Below, in pieces: positions 9,046-18,121 of a stretch of DNA of 64,000 nucleotides. Position 1 is the stretch's first letter. The number at the start of each line of letters is the position of its first letter. The notes below the pieces were generated by a model that saw only the letters and a program-made list of their open reading frames with translations, was not told the DNA's origin and made no database searches. Made by a program: the position numbers and the translations under genes. The stretch comes from a virus, in IMG/VR virus record IMGVR_UViG_3300034110_001237, positions 62,001 through 126,000 of that record, one strand, 5' to 3'.

Positions 9046-9483
9046 ATGAATAAAGATAACTTTCATACTGATAACTGTAAAGCAGATAAAAGGAAATCTA
9101 TTGTTATACTTTCAATTATTTCTTCAATCTACATACTTATTTTATTTGTTGTTTTTGGATGTATGTATATTTATCAATCTCTTTATTTTAAAAGTCAACA
9201 ATCTTCATTAGAAGTTTCAAAATTCACAATTTTTCATGATCAATTTGATAAGTCTACGCAAACATGGCTGATAGGTGTAATTTCAGACGATTCCGATATT
9301 GCTGGGTCTTTCTCCTGTGCAAAAAAACCACTCAACCACAATCCAGAGCTGTATTACGTTATTGATTACTTAACCACATTTTCCGGCAAAAACAAAAAAT
9401 CATATGATTTTGAAAATCTTATGAATTGCTATAAGATTGTTAAACTTCCAGAACTTGGTTCTGGCCGTCAGGTGAAGCTTTAG
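9046..9483 (+). CDS. Single-pass membrane protein
   Basis: 145 aa. A charged N-terminus of about 22 residues is followed by one strong membrane segment (about residues 24-46), then an outside domain with two Cys (in SFSCAKKP and LMNCYKI) that could form a disulfide in the periplasm. TTGGAG precedes the ATG; 21 bases after the previous gene. Confidence 0.8.
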   Translation: MNKDNFHTDNCKADKRKSIVILSIISSIYILILFVVFGCMYIYQSLYFKSQQSSLEVSKFTIFHDQFDKSTQTWLIGVISDDSDIAGSFSCAKKPLNHNPELYYVIDYLTTFSGKNKKSYDFENLMNCYKIVKLPELGSGRQVKL

Positions 9484-9543
9484 TGGTTGATTTTTTCTCA
9501 ATTCATGATATAATGTCATTCTAAATTATTAGAGGTCTTTATC

Positions 9544-10023
9544 ATGGGTGTTACCTTTCAGGCTCAAATCAATCACAACGACTACCCAGAAGTTAAAGTC
9601 TTCATGGCTGATCGTTATCCTGATCTTGATGAAGAATACTTCAAGCTTGAAGGCTACTGCCCATTTGATGAAGAAACTCAACGCCATTACCAAATGGAGC
9701 GTGTCATTGACTTTAAACAAAGTCGTGATTTTAGTTATGCTAATTTCTATTTGATTTTGGATTTGGTTGATCGCAATATCCGTATTGCTACCCAAGCCGA
9801 TGGTGGATACTATGCTATTGATCATGCTGATATTCAGATTTTCCGCAAAAAAGTCTTTATGGCTTTGAATAAAGTCAATGAGATCAATGCTGTTGAACCC
9901 ACGCAAAACGGTAACTTCTATGATGGTGGTGCATCAACTGATTACATTCGTGATGCCATGACCGACATGCTTGAAATTATTGATCAGGCATACAAGAAAA
10001 ACTTAAACGTATTTTGGGCCTAA
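9544..10023 (+). CDS. Hypothetical protein
   Basis: 159 aa acidic protein. Its own promoter (GATATAAT about 9507-9514) and AGAGG lie upstream. The stop overlaps the start of the next gene (TAATG), implying translational coupling. Family not recognised. Confidence 0.8.
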   Translation: MGVTFQAQINHNDYPEVKVFMADRYPDLDEEYFKLEGYCPFDEETQRHYQMERVIDFKQSRDFSYANFYLILDLVDRNIRIATQADGGYYAIDHADIQIFRKKVFMALNKVNEINAVEPTQNGNFYDGGASTDYIRDAMTDMLEIIDQAYKKNLNVFWA

Positions 10024-10373
10024 TGATGATAAAATCAAACCAGATATTTAAAGCCGGATTATGCACCATCTTTGGTGCTGTAGCTTTTTCATTATTTTTT
10101 TGGAATGGTTATATGAACGATACTGGTCGCTACATGATTTGGAAAGCCTTCGAAGGCGACTCCCAGCTTCTTATGTTTGCTGTCTTTATGATGCCTTTAC
10201 TGATGGGATTGCCGACTGGTTTTGGTCTTATCTTTTATTCTTTTCGTAGAGAACGCATTGAACTAGAAGATGAAATTAACGAACGGATTGCTATCAGGGA
10301 TCAAAAATTAGAAAATCCTGCATTAACAGCTACTGAACGTTTAGATATTATTCTAGACACTCACAAACACTAA
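10023..10373 (+). CDS. Two-helix membrane protein
   Basis: 116 aa. Two membrane segments at about residues 11-30 and 48-72, then a charged cytosolic helix rich in Glu and Arg. The start overlaps the previous stop; a second ATG lies 3 bases downstream. Function unknown. Confidence 0.78.
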   Translation: MMIKSNQIFKAGLCTIFGAVAFSLFFWNGYMNDTGRYMIWKAFEGDSQLLMFAVFMMPLLMGLPTGFGLIFYSFRRERIELEDEINERIAIRDQKLENPALTATERLDIILDTHKH

Positions 10374-10388
10374 CTACGGAGGTTTCAT

Positions 10389-10769
10389 ATGACAATTGCT
10401 CAGAAAGACAATGAAAGTTTTGTTAACGCTATACGTTCAATGACTGAAAAGTTTATTGTTCTCTATGAAAGTAAATCTGTATCCCAAGATTTTTCTTGGT
10501 TTAAGTTTCGTGATGATACACTTTTAACCGCAATCCAACATTCTTTTGGTGAGCTTACTAAAGAAGAACGTGAGCAATATGATCATGTGTTTAATAATGT
10601 CATGAATCTGCATGGTTATGTTCAAAAAAAGGTCAGTATGTTTGATGATGAAGTCGAAGTGTGGCACACAACCCCCAGTTTGAATATTCAGCTTCATGAA
10701 TACCTTGGCATTGCTTGGGGTGATTATCACCATTTTATGTTTGGGCGTAATGTTTATTCAAAACAATAA
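10389..10769 (+). CDS. Hypothetical protein
   Basis: 126 aa soluble protein with a strong site ACGGAGG before the ATG. It ends HHFMFGRNVYSKQ. Co-directional and close to the membrane protein upstream; no recognisable motif. Confidence 0.8.
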   Translation: MTIAQKDNESFVNAIRSMTEKFIVLYESKSVSQDFSWFKFRDDTLLTAIQHSFGELTKEEREQYDHVFNNVMNLHGYVQKKVSMFDDEVEVWHTTPSLNIQLHEYLGIAWGDYHHFMFGRNVYSKQ

Positions 10770-10795
10770 AATTAGTTAATATAATGAGGTGCTGC

Positions 10796-11419
10796 TTGTT
10801 AAGTCCAACAGAAAGAAATACATTCATTACAACAGCCATTCAATTCGCTTCGAAACATAAGATACCAACGAATAATTATCTTGATAAGTTTCGACTTTCA
10901 TTTCATGATCATAAAAATGAAGAATTCGTGCCTAATCATTATTTTGATTATTCAAGATATGCTTCAATTATCTTGAAAGATTTCGATCTACAACACTCTA
11001 ATTTAAAACTAACAAGCCTATTAAAACCTTATATTAAACACTTGAATATTAACATTGATTTTGATCGACTGCGATTGCATCAATATTATAAAATTGGCTT
11101 AAAACCAGATTACTCATCAATTGAAGATGTGTTATATTTGAGCATTCAACTTGTTAGTATTAATCCTACCAAAGAAGTTCAAGATAGAATAACGATTCGA
11201 TATTATTTTACACCTATCAAAACTTATTTTAAACAATCTATTTTTCCTCGCAGTTTTAATGCTGATGGTTTTGTATTGCATGTTTATTACAAAGATATTG
11301 AATCGTCAGTCATTGCTTTGTTGGAAAGCAATAGAAGAGTCATTGAAAACATCCTTGGATACAGCATTGATCACGTCAATCAAGACACTGTTGACCTTCT
11401 AGATATGTCAATGATTTGA
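10796..11419 (+). CDS. Paralog of the gene at 11514, M-x-x-I signature family
   Basis: 207 aa. It ends TVDLLDMSMI and shares a VYYKDxES strand (about 50 residues before the end) with the next gene. The start is a choice: an ATG at 10784 overlaps the TATAAT box (10779-10784), whereas the TTG at 10796 has GAGG six bases upstream, as at two other TTG-start genes here. Function unknown. Confidence 0.72.
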   Translation: MLSPTERNTFITTAIQFASKHKIPTNNYLDKFRLSFHDHKNEEFVPNHYFDYSRYASIILKDFDLQHSNLKLTSLLKPYIKHLNINIDFDRLRLHQYYKIGLKPDYSSIEDVLYLSIQLVSINPTKEVQDRITIRYYFTPIKTYFKQSIFPRSFNADGFVLHVYYKDIESSVIALLESNRRVIENILGYSIDHVNQDTVDLLDMSMI

Positions 11420-11513
11420 TTTTATCATCTTTTCGTTGACTCTAACGTCTAAATATGCCATAATATAGCATCATTAACTGACAGTAGACACATATATTTA
11501 TTGGTATTTTTTC

Positions 11514-12143
11514 ATGAAAGCAAATGATAATGACATTGATTATTTCAAATCACTTTTAGCTGTGTTTTCTGCTGAACATAAACTCCACGTTGATAAATAT
11601 TGTTCAAGAAGACTCTTGAGTTTTTACACTCATGATTTCAAGCCGCTTATGTTGCATAAAATGGATATTGATATCGTCGCCCCACTGGTGTTAAAGCCCT
11701 TCAAAGCTTTTAATGTCGAACGACTGGTTAAAAAAGCAAAAATTATCTTTGATGAATTTGTTGATGAACGTCTTGAAGGCTTTATGCTGCCTGATTTTTA
11801 TGATACCTTTGAAACGCATACTATTCAATCTGTTGTATTGAAGAAGGATTATACCAGTCTTCTGGATGTGGCTTATTATCAGGTTGAATTGATTAGTGAT
11901 ACAAAACCTACTCGTATTTTTATCAACCTTCATACTGAGCCTGTTACGCCTTCTTATCGAAGAGACAGTAACAAGCGAGGTTCTATTAAATATATCATTG
12001 CTGATGTTTACTACAAAGATATGGAGTCTATTAAGGAACCTATGTTAGCCTATTATTTAACAGAAGTCAGTGCATTCCTTCAAATTCCAGTTACTGACAT
12101 GGATGAAAACGTCTTGACCTTGATTAAAATGGCTAAAATCTAA
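11514..12143 (+). CDS. Paralog of the gene at 10796, M-x-x-I signature family
   Basis: 209 aa. It shares the LVLKPF, DYxSLxD and VYYKDMES segments with the preceding gene and ends LTLIKMAKI. A promoter-like CATAATAT lies at about 11458-11465. Soluble; function unknown. Confidence 0.8.
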   Translation: MKANDNDIDYFKSLLAVFSAEHKLHVDKYCSRRLLSFYTHDFKPLMLHKMDIDIVAPLVLKPFKAFNVERLVKKAKIIFDEFVDERLEGFMLPDFYDTFETHTIQSVVLKKDYTSLLDVAYYQVELISDTKPTRIFINLHTEPVTPSYRRDSNKRGSIKYIIADVYYKDMESIKEPMLAYYLTEVSAFLQIPVTDMDENVLTLIKMAKI

Positions 12144-12222
12144 AAACATATCCTTTTTTCTTGACGAATTTATATTTTTTTAGTATAATCACGAGATTGA
12201 GAATAAAAGAGGATTTCATAAA

Positions 12223-13308
12223 ATGTCTACGTTTAAAGCAACCGTTCTTTCAGTCATTGTTGAGCCACACCCTAACGCTGATGCGATTGAACTGGCTCGC
12301 GTTGGTGATTTCTTTTCGATTATCCAAAAAGGATATTTGAAAACTGGCGATTTGGCTGTCTATATCCCAGAAGGTGCCCTTGTCCCTGAATTCATTCAGG
12401 AAGAAGTGGGGTGCCTCGGTAAATTGGCAGGTTCCAAGAAAAATCGTTTGAAACCGTCTATGCTTCGTGGCGTGCTTAGCCAAGGTCTTTGCTTTAAGGC
12501 CCGTGAAGGTTGGGAAATTGGTGATGATAAAGCCGAAGAATTGGGTATCGTGAAATATGAGGCTCCTATTCCAGCTTCTATGAATGGTGAAATTTCTAAC
12601 GTAGGCATTGAAAACACTTTCCACTTTGACATTGAAAACGTCAAACGCTACCCTGATGTGTTGGTTGAGGGTGAAGAAGTGTCGATGACTGAAAAACTGC
12701 ACGGTACTTTTACTATTGCAGGTAGTGTGTATGGTAAAGCTCCAATTCCACACACTGTTAATGGTCGTTCTTTTGTGAGTAGCAAAGGATTCTTTAACAA
12801 AGGTTTGGTGCTTCGTGATAACGAACAAAATGCTCATAACATTTACATTCGTGTAGCGAAGAAGTTTAATCTTTATGACATTACGGCTATCCTTTCAGAC
12901 CGTTACAAAACTAACGCTTACATTTCGGGTGAAACGTTTGGTGCTGTTCAAGATTTGACTTACGGTCTTGAAGCGGGTGTGTTCGATTTCCGTGTGTTCA
13001 ATGTGTTCCTTGGTAATCGTAGCGAAGCAAGTGGTGTGTTCCCAGTGAACGATGATGTATTAGAAGAAATTCTTGCTGAGTTCGACTTGAAGCGTGTTCC
13101 AGTGCTTTACAAAGGGCCATACAGTAAAGAAGTGATGTTGAAATATACGGATGGATTTGAAACCTATTCAGGCAAAGAAACACACATCCGTGAAGGTTTG
13201 GTTATTGAACCACTTGTTCAGCGTCGTGACCCAACCATTGGGCGTGTTGTCTTGAAAAGTGTTTCAACTGCTTACTTGTCGCGTAAAGGTGGCACTGAGC
13301 TTAACTAA
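12223..13308 (+). CDS. RNA ligase, DRB0094 (Rnl5) family
   Basis: 361 aa, the usual length for this family. The N-terminal 110 residues form the extra OB-like domain, followed by the nucleotidyltransferase core: motif I EKLHGT with adenylated Lys158, motif Ia around GRSFVSSKG (181-189), motif III YISGETFG (233-240), IIIa FDFRVFNVF (254-262), IV EGLVIEP (324-330) and V VVLKSVS (342-348). It would seal RNA nicks with ATP. It has its own promoter (TATAAT at about 12183) and AAGAGG. All key residues look intact. A second, unrelated RNA ligase lies at 25.9 kb. Confidence 0.93.
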   Translation: MSTFKATVLSVIVEPHPNADAIELARVGDFFSIIQKGYLKTGDLAVYIPEGALVPEFIQEEVGCLGKLAGSKKNRLKPSMLRGVLSQGLCFKAREGWEIGDDKAEELGIVKYEAPIPASMNGEISNVGIENTFHFDIENVKRYPDVLVEGEEVSMTEKLHGTFTIAGSVYGKAPIPHTVNGRSFVSSKGFFNKGLVLRDNEQNAHNIYIRVAKKFNLYDITAILSDRYKTNAYISGETFGAVQDLTYGLEAGVFDFRVFNVFLGNRSEASGVFPVNDDVLEEILAEFDLKRVPVLYKGPYSKEVMLKYTDGFETYSGKETHIREGLVIEPLVQRRDPTIGRVVLKSVSTAYLSRKGGTELN

Positions 13309-13322
13309 TCGCAATACTTATA

Positions 13323-13346
13323 GGAGCCAAAAGGTTCCTTTTTTTT
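13323..13346 (+). terminator. Intrinsic terminator
   Basis: GGAGCC-AAAA-GGTTCC followed by eight T, after the RNA ligase gene. Confidence 0.9.
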
Positions 13347-13355
13347 GAGGTCTTA

Positions 13356-13697
13356 ATGATGATTACAATGACGTGCGAACAAATTAAAGCAGCCGTTGGA
13401 TTGGTAGCTTTAAAACACAATCTGGATATTCATTGGAGTTCCGAAGATTCATTTACATGGATTACCATGTGGCGAGATGGCTTTAAATTCAAAGCGTCCG
13501 AAGCTGAGCAGATTTCTCAAGAGATTGCAGACGCTAGTGGTTGTGATTTCTACTTGAACAAAATCATTGCTGATGGTTTTGAAGGTGCCCTAGATGCTTA
13601 TTTCCGTAAAGTGCTGCCGGATGAAGTGCCAAAACATTATATCGACTATGGTAATACACACATTGATGATTATGGTGAACGATTTATTGCTAAATAA
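13356..13697 (+). CDS. Hypothetical protein
   Basis: 113 aa soluble protein with a Trp-rich N-terminal segment (HWSSEDSFTWITMWRDG, about residues 26-42). GAGG precedes the ATG. It sits between two nearly identical terminators (13323 and 13708). Function unknown. Confidence 0.8.
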   Translation: MMITMTCEQIKAAVGLVALKHNLDIHWSSEDSFTWITMWRDGFKFKASEAEQISQEIADASGCDFYLNKIIADGFEGALDAYFRKVLPDEVPKHYIDYGNTHIDDYGERFIAK

Positions 13698-13707
13698 TCC
13701 ATTTAAA

Positions 13708-13729
13708 GGAGCCGAAAGGTTCCTTTTTT
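13708..13729 (+). terminator. Intrinsic terminator
   Basis: GGAGCC-GAAA-GGTTCC plus six T, nearly the same stem as the terminator at 13323. Confidence 0.9.
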
Positions 13730-13780
13730 GTTGCTATCATGGTATAATCAGTCATCAAATTATCTAGAGCCTTCTTAATC

Positions 13781-14380
13781 ATGAACGAAAAAATTAGCCG
13801 TTTACTCAACGCTTTTTATCACATCAGCTTTGATGGAACCGATTACTTCTCTGTTTCACCTACCGTACCACACGATGGTATTTCAGAGTTGGCGATTTGT
13901 ATTGCTCATGATTGTGATATTCATGTCATGCCTTGCATTAATCCAGACGTTACTTCTTTGCGTGATGCAGATGGAACCATGAATGATATTTATCAAGACA
14001 TGTTCTTTTCCTTTGAACAATACCCGACTCTGACAGGCTTCTTGAAGATTGCCGCTCGTGGGATTGGTATGGATAACATGCTTGGACGTATTACCAGTGG
14101 AGTGGATCTTAAAAATCCTGTTGAATTAATTAATGCCATTGTGGCAGAGCAAGACTACCCAGAAATTATTGAAGGCTTTGTCTACTCTCGCCTACAAGAT
14201 GATAATGATGGTGAAGATACCTCAACGCTGGATATCAGCTTTGACAGTGTAGGGGCGTATGTGAAGGTTCGTTCACTGGATAGCCTTCGTTATCGGACAA
14301 GCTATGGCGGTGGTAAAAGTGACCGTCTTCGTAATTCTTTGCTGTTGATTTGTTATATCATTCATCATAACCTTGTCTAA
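13781..14380 (+). CDS. Hypothetical protein
   Basis: 199 aa soluble protein with its own extended -10 promoter (TGGTATAAT, 13740-13748). It ends in a hydrophobic helix (LLLICYIIHHNLV). No known motif. Confidence 0.8.
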   Translation: MNEKISRLLNAFYHISFDGTDYFSVSPTVPHDGISELAICIAHDCDIHVMPCINPDVTSLRDADGTMNDIYQDMFFSFEQYPTLTGFLKIAARGIGMDNMLGRITSGVDLKNPVELINAIVAEQDYPEIIEGFVYSRLQDDNDGEDTSTLDISFDSVGAYVKVRSLDSLRYRTSYGGGKSDRLRNSLLLICYIIHHNLV

Positions 14381-14430
14381 TCCATCGTAAACTGCTATAA
14401 TAAGCCATACTTTTTCATCGGAGATACATT

Positions 14431-14859
14431 ATGACTACTTTGCACAAAGGCTTTAACAAAATCATGGAAAGCGAATCCATCTTGAGTGGTAACGTTCACT
14501 CGACGGTTCAGCGTTCGATGTATGTTCGTGGTATTCATAATGTTGAATGTAATGGTTATGATTTTAAAACAGGTGAACTTCATCAACGTGACATGAATAT
14601 TTTTACTGATTGGATGCAGCGTAATGTATCGGCTGATTACCTTGTTCGTGATGATTTCTACAAACGAGTGTCTGACCTCGCTTTTAAAGGTGATGTCTGC
14701 TTGTATATCTTCCACAGTTCGCCTAAATCGGCTGCGATTGCTATTGCAGTTTCGGATAAAACAGGACTGCAGTATTTCTACGAATTGAAAGGCGATGTTA
14801 AAAATCGCAGTATCGTCAATTACATCAAAAGTGAATTGAACACCAAGGGATGGTTTTAA
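14431..14859 (+). CDS. Hypothetical protein
   Basis: 142 aa soluble protein. Extended -10 TGCTATAAT lies at about 14392-14400 and CGGAG precedes the ATG. Function unknown. Confidence 0.8.
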   Translation: MTTLHKGFNKIMESESILSGNVHSTVQRSMYVRGIHNVECNGYDFKTGELHQRDMNIFTDWMQRNVSADYLVRDDFYKRVSDLAFKGDVCLYIFHSSPKSAAIAIAVSDKTGLQYFYELKGDVKNRSIVNYIKSELNTKGWF

Positions 14860-14873
14860 CTGCCATTTATCTA

Positions 14874-14948
14874 ACTCCTAGTTGAAACTTTGACTTTCAC
14901 TCAGATTATAGTATACTGATTTGAAGTTAGAAGAAAACAACTAGGAGT
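14874..14948 (+). promoter_or_regulatory. Inverted repeat that can hide the ribosome site of the next gene
   Basis: ACTCCTAGTTG (14874-14884) is perfectly complementary to CAACTAGGAGT (14938-14948), whose AGGAG is the ribosome site of the exported-protein gene. A promoter (TTGACT at 14890, TATACT at about 14912) lies between the arms. Only read-through RNA from upstream would therefore carry both arms and be translationally masked. Confidence 0.55.
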
Positions 14949-14952
14949 ATTT

Positions 14953-15453
14953 ATGTTTAAAAAAACCCTATTCGCGTGTCTTTTGATCAGTAGTTCCTTA
15001 GCTGTTCATGCCGAAGATTTTTCACCTTTTGGAATCAAAATCGGAGAGACGAGTTCTTTCTATCCAAAAAATCTCCAACCCACAGTTCTTGAACCAGTAA
15101 AAGTTCAGCCGCCTGCACCTGTTGATGACTTTTTCAATGAATACAACGTTTATTTTAATGACGATCAATTGGTTCGTAAAGTCGAAGCATCTGGTGATTT
15201 AACATCTGGTAAATACAGTTGTGTGGATATTGCTAATTCACTTAACGACACATTCATCAAAACCTATAAAAACGCTCAACCGGGTGTTCAAAATGGTGCA
15301 ATGTATGCTTATACCGTTGAAAGTGGAACAGACACCTATTCTGCTTATATCTCATGTGATGACACGTCTATTCATTATGTGATGTTCAATCCCGGTCTTG
15401 AAAAAATACGCGATAACATTGAAAACCCACCAAAAACAGATGTAAAATTGTAA
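14953..15453 (+). CDS. Exported (periplasmic) protein of unknown function
   Basis: 166 aa. Clear signal peptide (FKKTLFACLLISSSLAVHA, cleavage after residue 20, AHA-type). The mature part begins with a Pro-rich stretch and has two Cys (in KYSCVDI and YISCDDT), likely a disulfide. It resembles in layout the exported protein at 55973. Promoter and ribosome site as described for the repeat at 14874. Confidence 0.85.
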   Translation: MFKKTLFACLLISSSLAVHAEDFSPFGIKIGETSSFYPKNLQPTVLEPVKVQPPAPVDDFFNEYNVYFNDDQLVRKVEASGDLTSGKYSCVDIANSLNDTFIKTYKNAQPGVQNGAMYAYTVESGTDTYSAYISCDDTSIHYVMFNPGLEKIRDNIENPPKTDVKL

Positions 15454-15474
15454 CCTTTTTTGTTTTGAATAATT

Positions 15475-15499
15475 AGCCAGCACTTGTGTTGGCTTTTTT
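15475..15499 (+). terminator. Intrinsic terminator
   Basis: AGCCAGCAC/GTGTTGGCT stem followed by six T. Confidence 0.85.
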
Positions 15500-15541
15500 G
15501 TTTTTTCTGTTATATTAAATGTTTTAAGGAGAACAAAAAAA

Positions 15542-15931
15542 ATGGCAAACATCCCAAAATTAAGTATTCGTCTAACTGACAGTTTTAATTCAGCACTCGA
15601 TGAAATCAAAACCGCTATTAATGATTTTAAAGCAATGGATGAGTTACATGATCCCTACATGGTCGAAATGGTTATTAGAGACGCTTGTGCTAATAGCGAT
15701 GAAAATATTCCAGATGATTATGATTTTGAATTGGATCAAGAATCCTTGTATATCAATATCTCGCACCTTCCTAAGTTAAAACAATGCACCCCCGCTGAAC
15801 TTAGTTTGTTGGAATATTCGTTTAAAGATTCTGAATTGAAGTTGTGGTTTTATATCACTCATGATGATAAATATTTTGTCTTTATACAAGCTCCATTATC
15901 TCATATCCTTGAGAATGCTAGGAAATACTGA
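15542..15931 (+). CDS. Hypothetical protein
   Basis: 129 aa soluble protein; AAGGAG lies upstream. The stop overlaps the next start (TGATG). It shares a general layout with its neighbour: an N-terminal helix of about 35 residues, then a Tyr-rich sheet, so the two may be distant paralogs. Confidence 0.8.
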   Translation: MANIPKLSIRLTDSFNSALDEIKTAINDFKAMDELHDPYMVEMVIRDACANSDENIPDDYDFELDQESLYINISHLPKLKQCTPAELSLLEYSFKDSELKLWFYITHDDKYFVFIQAPLSHILENARKY

Positions 15932-16362
15932 TGACTGATATTGTTCCTTTACTACCACAACTTGTCCATACACCTGATATTGTTAAAGCCATTGATACCA
16001 TCACTGGCTTGATTTCTCAGGTTAAATCAGCCGATGATCTTTTTTCAAAAAAAGACATCATCGACAGAGCACCAGAACTTGATTATCGTATGCATTATGA
16101 GAAAAAACTGCCTAATGATATGTTATTTATTCCTATTCCTTTTGAAATACTCAACATCTCAAACGCTGAAATTGAAGTCGTTAAACGCTACTTTGAGATT
16201 AGATCTGGTATCGTTTTTTCAATCAAGCATATTAAAGTGAAGCATGTTTATAATCATTGTATTGGATTCTCAATGGATGTTTTGTATCCGTCATCAGAAA
16301 AAGCAGAGAAAATTGAACCGATTAAAGCAGTAGCTAAGATTCCAGTAAAAAAAGGTAAATAA
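15931..16362 (+). CDS. Hypothetical protein
   Basis: 143 aa, coupled to the previous gene by overlapping stop and start. The C-terminus is Lys-rich (IPVKKGK). Function unknown. Confidence 0.8.
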   Translation: MTDIVPLLPQLVHTPDIVKAIDTITGLISQVKSADDLFSKKDIIDRAPELDYRMHYEKKLPNDMLFIPIPFEILNISNAEIEVVKRYFEIRSGIVFSIKHIKVKHVYNHCIGFSMDVLYPSSEKAEKIEPIKAVAKIPVKKGK

Positions 16363-16385
16363 AAACCCCGCTCTTTCGAGCAGGG
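16361..16385 (-). terminator. Intrinsic terminator on the - strand
   Basis: On the - strand, CCCTGCTC-GAAA-GAGCGGG is followed by GTTTTTATTT. The + strand side lacks a T run, so this ends a leftward transcript. Confidence 0.75.
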
Positions 16386-16612
16386 CTTTCGGAATGAGGT
16401 AAGATTGGCGATGAATTGCCGATAAAGATATCTTATGATCCCCGCAATAAGACGGCCCTTGGTGGCTATAATATTGCTGGTTACTTTTTACAACTCCCTT
16501 CCAGAATAACCACGACCAGTTAGGATGTTAGATTTTATATTAATACTGTCGATGAGGAAAAAACCTTCGAGACGCAAAAAACCTTTCGCACAGTGAATTT
16601 TTTTTAACAACT
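16361..16612 (-). ncRNA. Probable structured non-coding RNA
   Basis: No gene fits the 340 bases between 16362 and 16704. On the - strand there is a plausible promoter (TTATTG at 16639-16644 and TATACT at 16617-16622, spacer 16), then about 250 bases rich in helices, ending in a strong terminator. The helices include GGCAA/TTGCC-type hairpin 16406-16422 inside an outer TAAGAT/ATCTTA pair (16401-16406 with 16429-16434) and GCAATA/TATTGC enclosing GCC/GGC. The 5' part has two copies of a CGAA(A)GGTTTTTT string. I do not recognise the family. Confidence 0.5.
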
Positions 16613-16703
16613 ATTAAGTATACGGCCTGAAAAAAATTCAATAAAAAAATCCGATATACTCAACCAAGATCTAAATCATATCACAAATAATACCCTTGTC
16701 AAT

Positions 16704-17339
16704 TCAACTATAACCAAGAATAACGTTGGTAGGTGCATAACTGGTTTTGTTCAAAGACGGTAGATATTTTACAATGTCTTCTGGCACGACTACATCAATC
16801 AAATAGCAGGATTCATTCTCGCTCATTATGAAACTTTGAAGCAAGTTGATAAACTCATTGCTGTCAAACAAGGCGTTAGGTACAAAAATATTTCTATCTT
16901 CCAGTTTCAAGAATGCTTCTTTATTGATTTCATCACCAACAATCAAGGTCAAATAGGTTTCATGTTGACGTGGCTCATGAAGACATACACCAATACTTTT
17001 GCAAGCTGCCCAGTAAGCATCCTGAATGACACTGACTTCTTCAACATGGTAAGGGAGCTTGAAGACAATGGTCTTTGCATTCACTCCTTTATCTACAGTG
17101 ATACTGTATACATCATCATACTCTTCGCTGATGAGTTCTTTGATTTCGCAGTAATGGATTGCGTTGTTAATCACATCATCTTGCGATGAGCCATGCAGCA
17201 CACGGTAATCTGATTCATGCCAAAAACGAATCCAAAACGCATCATCAGTGGATTGTTTGATCTTATTTTCATCAAAATCAATCTCGGGTTCGTTTGCAAG
17301 CACCCAAGCCAGTCGTTGTTCAGCGGTATAGTTTTTCAT
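16704..17339 (-). CDS. Hypothetical protein
   Basis: 211 aa soluble acidic protein on the - strand; a lone leftward gene between + genes. No known motif. It stops shortly before the probable RNA described at 16361-16612 but on the same strand upstream of that RNA's promoter. Confidence 0.8.
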   Translation of the reverse strand: MKNYTAEQRLAWVLANEPEIDFDENKIKQSTDDAFWIRFWHESDYRVLHGSSQDDVINNAIHYCEIKELISEEYDDVYSITVDKGVNAKTIVFKLPYHVEEVSVIQDAYWAACKSIGVCLHEPRQHETYLTLIVGDEINKEAFLKLEDRNIFVPNALFDSNEFINLLQSFIMSENESCYLIDVVVPEDIVKYLPSLNKTSYAPTNVILGYS

Positions 17340-17486
17340 GTGGATAAACCTTGTTGGAAGTAGACGGCAATTATACCAACATTTGAGTGAGTAATCAATC
17401 TTGATTTGTTGTTTTAAATAGGTGTATTTACTTTTATTTTGTTTGTGGCTATGGTATAATTAGACATCCTTTTAGAGAGCTTAACT

Positions 17487-18080
17487 ATGTTCGACATTAA
17501 GTATACTGAATTCCATGACATGCGTAAGATGGCTAATCTCATCAAGCGTCATAAGTTGTTTGAAAAAGAGCACCGTTCAAGCCGCTTTGAAAACAATGCC
17601 AATGATATTTTGGCAGGTGATGAAATTCGTCCTATGGGTGATGTTAATTTCATCAAAATCAGCCATTTCTCCACAGTGGTTTGTCGTGTTGATAAAAAGC
17701 CTGTTGGTTTACTTATTTTAGAACACTATATTGTTGCTGATACTATTGATTCATCTTTCATGTTGAGTCATAAAAAACGTCGTTATACCATGATTGGCTT
17801 GGTTGGCACCTATGTGAAACCAGCGTTTCGTAAAAGGGGTATTGGTCATGCCATGATGAATCTTTTAAATGAACACCTTCAAGATTTTCATGTCAGTGAT
17901 GACACTCATGTCCCTATGTTGGCAGCAACAGGAAAATCATTTGATTTGGTTCACTCTAAAATGCCTTCGTTTTGTCCCGTTGTCGCACCTTACAATGCAA
18001 ATAAATGGAAAGATACGGCTAAGAGTTGGTATACTTATAGTCGTCGCACAAACGAAGTAGATATGGTAGAATTTGTTTAA
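17487..18080 (+). CDS. GNAT-family N-acetyltransferase
   Basis: 197 aa. The acetyl-CoA binding motif A is VKPAFRKRGIGHAMM (residues 110-124, R115-K-R-G-I-G120), preceded by the typical GLVGTYV strand. The substrate cannot be told. Extended -10 TGGTATAAT (17452-17460) and AGAGAG precede it. It is one of three GNAT genes in the window. Confidence 0.85.
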   Translation: MFDIKYTEFHDMRKMANLIKRHKLFEKEHRSSRFENNANDILAGDEIRPMGDVNFIKISHFSTVVCRVDKKPVGLLILEHYIVADTIDSSFMLSHKKRRYTMIGLVGTYVKPAFRKRGIGHAMMNLLNEHLQDFHVSDDTHVPMLAATGKSFDLVHSKMPSFCPVVAPYNANKWKDTAKSWYTYSRRTNEVDMVEFV

Positions 18081-18121
18081 TTATGCTATAATACATCCAC
18101 ACATATTTGAGGATTAAGACA

